Assembly (NCBI GenBank): GCA_046715035.1
Contig: JBKJZR010000109.1
Coordinates: 1 to 19,416 of the forward strand
Direction of reading: 5' to 3'
DNA: 19,416 bases
DNA from: PALSA-1004 sp046715035
GTDB taxonomy: Bacteria; Pseudomonadota; Gammaproteobacteria; Burkholderiales; SG8-41
How positions within the stretch are numbered: position 1 is the first letter of the stretch; each line of letters opens with the position of its first letter. The translations under genes and the position numbers were made by a program. This document shows, piece by piece, positions 14,694 to 19,416 of the stretch. The notes under the pieces are model-generated. The model was not told where the DNA came from, searched no databases, and saw nothing but the letters and a program-made list of their open reading frames with translations.

Positions 14694-15893
14694 ATGAGCA
14701 AACAAGTGCAGGATGCCTACATCGTCGCCGCGACCCGCACTGCGGTAGGCAAGGCGCCGCGCGGCATGTTCAGGAACACCCGTCCCGATGACATGCTCGC
14801 ACACGTGCTCAAGGCCGCGTTGGGACAATGTCCCGGGTTGGATCTGAAAGCGGTGGAAGACGTGATCGTGGGCTGCGCCATGCCGGAGGCCGAGCAGGGC
14901 ATGAACGTGGCGCGCATCGGCCTGCTGCTGGCGGGTTTTCCGAACACGGTTTCGGGCATGACCATCAACCGGTTTTGCTCCTCGGGTGTGCAGGCGATTG
15001 CGCTTGCCGCAGATCGTATCCGCCTCGGCGAAGCCGAGGTGATGATTGCAGGCGGCACCGAAAGCATGAGCATGGTGCCGCTGGGTGGCCACAAGCCGTC
15101 GTTCAGCCCGTCGATATTCGAGAAGGACGAGAACGTCGCGATCGGTTACGGCATGGGCATCACCGCGGAAAAAGTGGCCCAGCAATGGCACATCACCCGC
15201 GAGCAGCAGGACATGTTCGCCGCCGAAAGCCACCGCCGCGCGCTGCGTGCGACCGACGGCGGTGAATTCAGCTCGGAAATCACACCCTACTCCATCACCC
15301 AGCGCATCCCGGACCTCGTGTCGCGACAGATAGCTTTGAAGCAGCGCACCGCGACCGTGGACGAAGGCCCGCGCCGCGATACTTCCCCCGAGGGCCTCGC
15401 GCGCCTGCGGCCCGCGTTCTCCGCCAAGGGCACGGTCACCGCCGGCAACAGCTCGCAGATGTCCGACGGCGCAGCCGCGGTGGTGCTGATGAGCGAAGCC
15501 GCAATGAAACGTTACGGTGTCTCACCGCTGGGAAGGTTCATGAGCTACGCGGTCGCGGGCGTGCCTCCGGAAATCATGGGCATAGGGCCGGTGAAGGCGG
15601 TGCCCAAGGCATTGCAGCAGGCAGGACTCAGGATCGAAGACATCGACTGGATCGAGCTCAACGAGGCGTTTGCAGCACAGGCGCTCGCAGTGATCAAGGA
15701 TCTAGGTATCGATCACGCGAAAGTGAATCCTCTCGGCGGTGCGATAGCGCTGGGCCACCCGCTCGGCGCCACCGGCGCGGTGCGCGCGGCAACTCTCATG
15801 CATGGCATGCGCCGGCACCAGAAAAAATACGGGATGATAACCATGTGCATCGGCACGGGCATGGGAGCAGCCGGCGTTTTCGAGTCGCTCTAA
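14694..15893 (+). CDS. fadA: Acetyl-CoA acyltransferase (3-ketoacyl-CoA thiolase)
   Basis: This 399-aa thiolase has normal length and all active-site blocks. Cys95 in NRFCSSGVQAI is the acyl-carrying nucleophile, ELNEAFAAQAL gives the oxyanion-hole asparagine, His355 in GHPLGATGA is the base that activates cysteine, and Cys385 in MCIGTGMGAAGVFESL is the second catalytic cysteine. GCAMPEAEQGMN and AGVPPEVMGIGP-like strings place it with degradative FadA/FadI thiolases, not biosynthetic PhaA. It releases acetyl-CoA and a shortened acyl-CoA. It directly follows fadN as in the Bacillus fadNA pair, so the two probably supply the last three steps of the spiral. The ATG has CGGAG 7 bp upstream. Confidence 0.96.
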   Translation: MSKQVQDAYIVAATRTAVGKAPRGMFRNTRPDDMLAHVLKAALGQCPGLDLKAVEDVIVGCAMPEAEQGMNVARIGLLLAGFPNTVSGMTINRFCSSGVQAIALAADRIRLGEAEVMIAGGTESMSMVPLGGHKPSFSPSIFEKDENVAIGYGMGITAEKVAQQWHITREQQDMFAAESHRRALRATDGGEFSSEITPYSITQRIPDLVSRQIALKQRTATVDEGPRRDTSPEGLARLRPAFSAKGTVTAGNSSQMSDGAAAVVLMSEAAMKRYGVSPLGRFMSYAVAGVPPEIMGIGPVKAVPKALQQAGLRIEDIDWIELNEAFAAQALAVIKDLGIDHAKVNPLGGAIALGHPLGATGAVRAATLMHGMRRHQKKYGMITMCIGTGMGAAGVFESL

Positions 15894-15923
15894 CGAGCCT
15901 TTCAAGCGGGCGGGATCTCAGAG

Positions 15924-16529
15924 ATGGTGAAACAGTTGATCCGCGCGGTGCTCGTATCGGCCGTGCTGTGCGCGCCCGCAGCCTTGGCGGCCGAGATCGA
16001 AGGTGTGAAGCTCGCCGACAAGATCAAATTGCCCGGTGGACCCGAACTTGTACTGAACGGCGCCGGGGTGCGCCACAAATTTGCCTTCATGAAGGTCTAC
16101 GTGGGCTCGCTGTACCTGACCCAGAAACGCAGCGATCGGGAGGCAGTGCTTGCCGACCCCGGCGCCAAGCGTTTGGGCATGCACATACTCGCCGATGAGG
16201 TGACGGCCCCTGAGCTGATCGCATCGATGAACAATGCGCTCGCGGCCAACCTGCTGCCGCATGAGCTGGCGCTGATGGAGAAACGCATCCGTGATCTGAA
16301 CACCGTGATGAGTTCGATCAAGACGCTGGGCAAGGGCGGTGTGGTTTACCTCGATTACCTCCCAGGCACAGGCACCCGCATCCTGGTGAACGGCGAGGAA
16401 AAAATCACGATTCCAGGCGAGGATTTCTTTCGCGGCATGCTGCACATCTGGATTGGCACCAAGCCGGTCGACGGCGGGCTGCGCGATGCGATGCTCGGTG
16501 GCCGATCGGGCGGTTTCCGGCTGTTTTGA
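15924..16529 (+). CDS. Exported chalcone-isomerase-like domain protein
   Basis: This 201-aa protein starts with a clear Sec signal peptide (MVKQLIRAVLVSAVLCAPAALA, cut after Ala22 at an A-L-A site), so it is periplasmic. The mature part follows the bacterial chalcone-isomerase-like family: an early EIEGVKLADKI strand, then NGAGVRHKFAFMKVYVGSLYL (45-65) with conserved-looking Arg50, Tyr59 and Tyr64, a helical middle, and IPGEDFFRGMLHIWIGTKPVD near the end. The bacterial family has no settled reaction and is not expected to make flavonoids. Plant relatives of the fold bind fatty acids, which makes this position, 30 bp after fadA in a fatty-acid locus, suggestive of lipid binding. The ATG has GGGA 8 bp upstream. 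It converges on ETF-QO with a 10-bp gap. Confidence 0.85.
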   Translation: MVKQLIRAVLVSAVLCAPAALAAEIEGVKLADKIKLPGGPELVLNGAGVRHKFAFMKVYVGSLYLTQKRSDREAVLADPGAKRLGMHILADEVTAPELIASMNNALAANLLPHELALMEKRIRDLNTVMSSIKTLGKGGVVYLDYLPGTGTRILVNGEEKITIPGEDFFRGMLHIWIGTKPVDGGLRDAMLGGRSGGFRLF

Positions 16530-16539
16530 CCGCCGTGCA

Positions 16540-18189
16540 TTACATATTCGGATAGTTCGGCCCGCCGCCGCCCTCGGGCGTGACCCAGACGATGTTCTGC
16601 GTCGGGTCCTTGATGTCACACGTTTTGCAATGCACGCAATTCTGGGCGTTGATCTGCAAGCGCGGATTTGCGCCGTCGGCCTCGCGTATGATTTCGTAAA
16701 CACCGGCAGGACAGTAACGCTGTTCGGGCGCGTCGTACAAGGCCAGATTGACGTCGATCGGTACGGACTCATCCTTGAGGCGGAGATGCGAAGGCTGGTC
16801 CTCGTTATGGTTGGTATTGGAGATGAATACCGACCCGAGCCGGTCGAAGCTGAGCACGCCGTCGGGTCTTGGATAGTCGATGCGCTTTGCTGAAGTCTTG
16901 CGCTGCAGTGTTTCGTGATCGGCATGGCCGTGATGCAGCGTCCAGGGCGCCCGCCCGCGCAGCAAAAGCTGATCGATGCCGACCATCAGCGAGCCGGAGT
17001 ACAGCCCCTTGCTCATCCAGGGCTTGAAGTTACGCGCGCGATAGAGCTCGTCGTGGAGCCAGCTGCTGCGGAATGATTCCGGATAGGTCGTGAGCTCGTC
17101 GCCTGCACGCTGCGCGCGCAGCGCGTCGAAGGCCGACTGCGCGGCGAGCATGCCGGACTTGATGGCGCAGTGGCTGCCCTTGATGCGCGAGGCGTTGAGA
17201 AACCCCGCGTCGTCGCCGATCAGGCAGCCACCGGCGAAGACGAGCTTGGGCAGGGATTGCAGCCCGCCCGCGGCAATCGCGCGTGCACCGTAGGCGATGC
17301 GCTTGCCTCCTTCGATGAATGTGCGAATCGCCGGGTGCGTCTTGTAACGCTGAAATTCCTCGTAAGGGTTGAGGTAGGGGTTGGTATAGCCGAGACCGAC
17401 GACGTAGCCGATGGCGATCTGGCTGTTTTCGAGGTGATAAAGAAAGGACCCGCCGTAGGTGTCCGAGCCGAGCGGCCATCCCGCGGTGTGTATCACCAGC
17501 CCGGTCTGGTGCTGCTCGGGGCGGATCTCCCACAGTTCTTTAAGGCCGATGCCATAAACCTGGGGATCGGCAGCTTCACGCAACTTGAACCGGTCCTGCA
17601 GCTGCCGGCCCAGATGGCCGCGGCAGCCCTCGGCAAAGAACGTGTACTTGGCGTGGAGTTCCATGCCAGGCTGATGCGCGCCCGTCGGCTTGCCATCCTT
17701 GCCTATGCCCATGTCGCCGGTGGCCACGCCCTTCACGCTGCCGTCGTCGTTGTACAGGACTTCAGCCGCGGCAAATCCCGGGAAGATCTCGACGCCGAGT
17801 CCTTCCGCCTGCTGGCCCAGCCAGCGGCACACGTTGCCGAGACTGATCACATAATTGCCGTGATTCTGAAAGCACTCGGGAAGCAGGAAATTGGGGACCT
17901 TGTACGCGGTTGTCGCTGTGAGAAAGAGAAAGCGGTCCTCGCTGACCGGCGCGTTGAGCGGCGCGTTCAATTCCTGCCAGTCGGGGAAGAGCTCCGCCAG
18001 CGCGCGCGGGTCCATGACGGCCCCCGACAGGATATGCGCGCCGACTTCGGAACCCTTTTCGACCACGCAGACGCTCACCTCGTGTGCGTGCTCGACCGAA
18101 AGCTGCTTCAGCCGGATGGCGGCGGCGAGGCCCGCGGGGCCCGCTCCGACCACGACCACGTCGTACTGCATCGACTCACGTTCAGGCAC
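16540..18189 (-). CDS. Electron transfer flavoprotein:ubiquinone oxidoreductase (ETF dehydrogenase)
   Basis: This 549-aa flavo-iron-sulfur enzyme takes electrons from EtfAB and reduces ubiquinone at the inner membrane. The FAD dinucleotide motif is VVVGAGPAGLAAA (Gly15, 17, 20), and GAHILSGAVMDPRAL and AGGCLIGDDAGFLNASRIKGSH are conserved ETF-QO blocks. The C-terminal 4Fe-4S domain has Cys493, Cys518, Cys521 and Cys524, with the same 25/3/3 spacing as the human enzyme, followed by IKDPTQNIVWVTPEGGGGPNYPNM. A GTG start at 18189 is supported by GGAG 5 bp upstream; ATG at 18171 (MQYDVVVV) is the alternative. It is monocistronic and divergent from the downstream-coordinate thioesterase, yet completes the electron path started at the other end of the window. 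Confidence 0.97.
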   Translation of the reverse strand: MPERESMQYDVVVVGAGPAGLAAAIRLKQLSVEHAHEVSVCVVEKGSEVGAHILSGAVMDPRALAELFPDWQELNAPLNAPVSEDRFLFLTATTAYKVPNFLLPECFQNHGNYVISLGNVCRWLGQQAEGLGVEIFPGFAAAEVLYNDDGSVKGVATGDMGIGKDGKPTGAHQPGMELHAKYTFFAEGCRGHLGRQLQDRFKLREAADPQVYGIGLKELWEIRPEQHQTGLVIHTAGWPLGSDTYGGSFLYHLENSQIAIGYVVGLGYTNPYLNPYEEFQRYKTHPAIRTFIEGGKRIAYGARAIAAGGLQSLPKLVFAGGCLIGDDAGFLNASRIKGSHCAIKSGMLAAQSAFDALRAQRAGDELTTYPESFRSSWLHDELYRARNFKPWMSKGLYSGSLMVGIDQLLLRGRAPWTLHHGHADHETLQRKTSAKRIDYPRPDGVLSFDRLGSVFISNTNHNEDQPSHLRLKDESVPIDVNLALYDAPEQRYCPAGVYEIIREADGANPRLQINAQNCVHCKTCDIKDPTQNIVWVTPEGGGGPNYPNM

Positions 18190-18194
18190 GCTCG

Positions 18195-18198
18195 CTCC
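18195..18198 (-). promoter_or_regulatory. Shine-Dalgarno supporting the GTG start of ETF-QO
   Basis: Read on the minus strand, GGAG ends 5 bp before the GTG at 18189. The ATG 18 bp further in has only a GAG at too short a distance, so the GTG is favoured. Confidence 0.6.
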
Positions 18199-18230
18199 GG
18201 CACTCGCTAAAGTGGCATAAACAGTGCGGT

Positions 18231-18236
18231 ATTATA
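18231..18236 (-). promoter_or_regulatory. Consensus -10 (TATAAT) for ETF-QO in the divergent spacer
   Basis: On the minus strand the spacer reads GGTATAATACC, a perfect -10 hexamer about 40 bp before the GTG start, giving a leader of about 35 nt. No good -35 is visible. The surrounding GGTATTATACC on the plus strand is nearly palindromic, so the same element might also serve the thioesterase at 18274; TATTAT at 18230-18235 is the plus-strand candidate. Confidence 0.5.
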
Positions 18237-18273
18237 CCTCCGTGCTTACCGGGCGATTTGCGCGAATGCGACG

Positions 18274-18681
18274 ATGACCGAGCGCGACAAACGGCTGTGG
18301 ACCGAAAAAATCAAGGTGCGCTGGGGCGACATGGACTCGCTTGGCCACGTCAACAACACCGAGTACTTCCGCTACATGGAGCAGGCGCGGGTCTCGTGGT
18401 TCGATGCGCATCGCATTCCGATGCTGGAAAACGGCTGCGGGCCGGTGATGGTGCGCGGCACATGCAACTTTCTCAGACCGATCACCTATCCAGCAACAGT
18501 CGAGGTCACGATGCGTCTCGCGCGGCTCGGCAACAAGAGCCTGACCGTGCAGCACGATCTGTTTCTCGAAGGCGATGCGCACACCAAGTACGCGGATGGG
18601 GAAGTCGTCGTCGTATGGATCGATCACGCCCGCGGCGTGTCGATCGCGATTCCCGAATCGATGCTCAGCCTCCTGCGGTGA
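18274..18681 (+). CDS. Acyl-CoA thioesterase, 4HBT/YbgC-type hotdog protein
   Basis: This 135-aa single hotdog domain has the 4-hydroxybenzoyl-CoA thioesterase signature WGDMDSLGHVNNTEYFRYMEQAR at residues 17-39. Asp21 matches the catalytic Asp17 of the Pseudomonas 4HBT enzyme, and HVNN-x2-Y is the usual substrate-loop motif of the YbgC/FadM-like branch. It should hydrolyse acyl-CoA to acid and CoA in the cytosol; chain length cannot be predicted. Its family is distinct from the YciA protein at 10272. The ATG has no clear ribosome site, and no better in-frame start exists. The last 17 bp overlap the convergent end of hpnE. It is divergent from ETF-QO across an 84-bp spacer. Confidence 0.9.
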   Translation: MTERDKRLWTEKIKVRWGDMDSLGHVNNTEYFRYMEQARVSWFDAHRIPMLENGCGPVMVRGTCNFLRPITYPATVEVTMRLARLGNKSLTVQHDLFLEGDAHTKYADGEVVVVWIDHARGVSIAIPESMLSLLR

Positions 18682-19416
18682 TCGTCTGGCTCCGGATATG
18701 CCGGGCGCACGCGATCCCGCTGCGCACCGCCGCTTCGATGGTTGCCGGATAGTCGCTCGCGGTGTAGTCGCCCGCGAGATAGAAGTTGCGCAGCGGGGTG
18801 ACCTGGGGCGGACGCTGCACACCCGGCGTGCAGGCAAAGGTTGCGCGCTTTTCAGCGATTACGCGCTGCCACAGCGGCGCAGGCAGCGCTGGAAAATGGC
18901 TTTTCAGCTCCCGATGGACTTCCAGCCCGAGTGCCTCCAGCGTGAGGTCCTCGTGGTTTCCCGCCGCGCTGATGACCGCGCCGATGAGGCCGCGCTGACC
19001 ACAGAGGACCTCGCGGTCGAATACCCAGTGCGTCAATTGTCCCGTAAAGCCGAGCATCGGCGCGGGCAGCACGACCGAGGCGCGATACTGAAGCCATACC
19101 GAATGGATCGGCTGATAGCGCAGGCGCGCGATGGTGTCAGCCAGCTCTGACAACGCCGTGATGCCGATCAGGAAGGCGCACACCTGATGGGCAGGGAGCG
19201 CGCAAATCACATGGCTGTACGTATCGCGCCGCGCGCCCGCGGTGACCGCGAATCCGCGTTCGAGAGGATCGATTGCCGTCACGCGCTGCCCGGTTGCTAC
19301 CTCTCCGCCGTGGCGGCGCACATAGGCCGCTGCAGGTTCCGGGAACAGGGCGGATAGATCGGTACGCGCGAGCAACAAATCGCTCGCGTCGCGCGACGCG
19401 TCGAGGCTGTCGCGCA
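18665..19416 (-). CDS. hpnE: Hydroxysqualene dehydroxylase HpnE (C-terminal part, runs off the right edge)
   Basis: About 250 codons are open from the window edge to a TGA at 18667-18665; the N-terminal FAD motif lies outside. The visible part contains DLSALFPEPAAAYVRRHGGEV, VICALPAHQV and the closing flavin-amine-oxidase motif FYLAGDYTASDYPATIEAAVRSG, as in squalene-associated FAD-dependent desaturases. HpnE reduces hydroxysqualene to squalene after HpnC and HpnD, feeding squalene-hopene cyclase for hopanoids. The reading frame continues through the last base of the window without a start, so the apparent TTG start at 19378 is not real. Carotenoid desaturases share the fold, but the LFPEPA and SDYPATIEAAVRSG wording favours HpnE. 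hpnC and hpnD would be expected beyond the edge. Confidence 0.85.
   Translation of the reverse strand, partial: RDSLDASRDASDLLLARTDLSALFPEPAAAYVRRHGGEVATGQRVTAIDPLERGFAVTAGARRDTYSHVICALPAHQVCAFLIGITALSELADTIARLRYQPIHSVWLQYRASVVLPAPMLGFTGQLTHWVFDREVLCGQRGLIGAVISAAGNHEDLTLEALGLEVHRELKSHFPALPAPLWQRVIAEKRATFACTPGVQRPPQVTPLRNFYLAGDYTASDYPATIEAAVRSGIACARHIRSQTITAGG

Noticed and set aside
15924..16529. True chalcone isomerase for flavonoid metabolism
   Set aside because: The protein has a signal peptide and belongs to the bacterial chalcone-isomerase-like group. No phenylpropanoid genes are nearby.
17170..18210. 346-codon plus-strand open frame across ETF-QO
   Set aside because: It is antisense to a protein with complete FAD and 4Fe-4S motifs, and its own translation has no family features. 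It is a compositional shadow.

Overview
The window is GC-rich, almost fully coding DNA that reads as one large aerobic fatty-acid beta-oxidation locus of a Gram-negative proteobacterium. A betaproteobacterium is the best guess: it has a gamma/beta-type long FadE, an ETF plus ETF:quinone oxidoreductase, FadL in an outer membrane, a YciA thioesterase, HpnE of hopanoid synthesis, and TGnTAGAAT-like promoters. The assignment is inferred from gene content, because no rRNA or other marker lies in the window.

Layout: (1) 1-132 is the tail of a branched-chain amino-acid ABC permease (LivM type). (2) 236-3812 holds etfB, etfA and a 596-aa acyl-CoA dehydrogenase. (3) 3950-10155 holds fadE, an enoyl-CoA hydratase/isomerase, an HSDL2-like short-chain dehydrogenase and a long-chain acyl-CoA synthetase (fadD). 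(4) 10272-12008 holds a YciA-type thioesterase and the outer-membrane fatty-acid channel FadL. (5) 12102-16529 holds fadN (hydroxyacyl-CoA dehydrogenase fused to enoyl-CoA hydratase), thiolase fadA, and an exported chalcone-isomerase-fold protein. (6) On the minus strand, 18189-16540 encodes ETF:ubiquinone oxidoreductase, convergent with the preceding genes. (7) 18274-18681 is a 4HBT/YbgC-type thioesterase, and the end of hpnE (minus strand) runs off the right edge.

Together the genes make a nearly complete route. FadL imports fatty acid across the outer membrane and the chalcone-isomerase-like protein may carry lipid in the periplasm (speculative). FadD makes the CoA ester, and the two acyl-CoA dehydrogenases oxidise it and pass electrons to EtfAB, then ETF-QO, then quinone. 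FadN hydrates and oxidises the product, FadA cleaves it, and the two hotdog thioesterases can release CoA. No transcription factor is encoded in the window.

The most unusual non-coding signal is in three spacers of about 100 bp, at 1912-2011, 10158-10255 and 14592-14673. Each holds an imperfect inverted repeat whose arms are built from 7-bp units. The unit sequence differs at every locus, but the architecture and position (from the upstream stop codon to just before the next Shine-Dalgarno) are the same. No spacer exceeds 144 bp. I saw no tRNA, rRNA, CRISPR array, insertion sequence, or intrinsic terminator with a T-tract.
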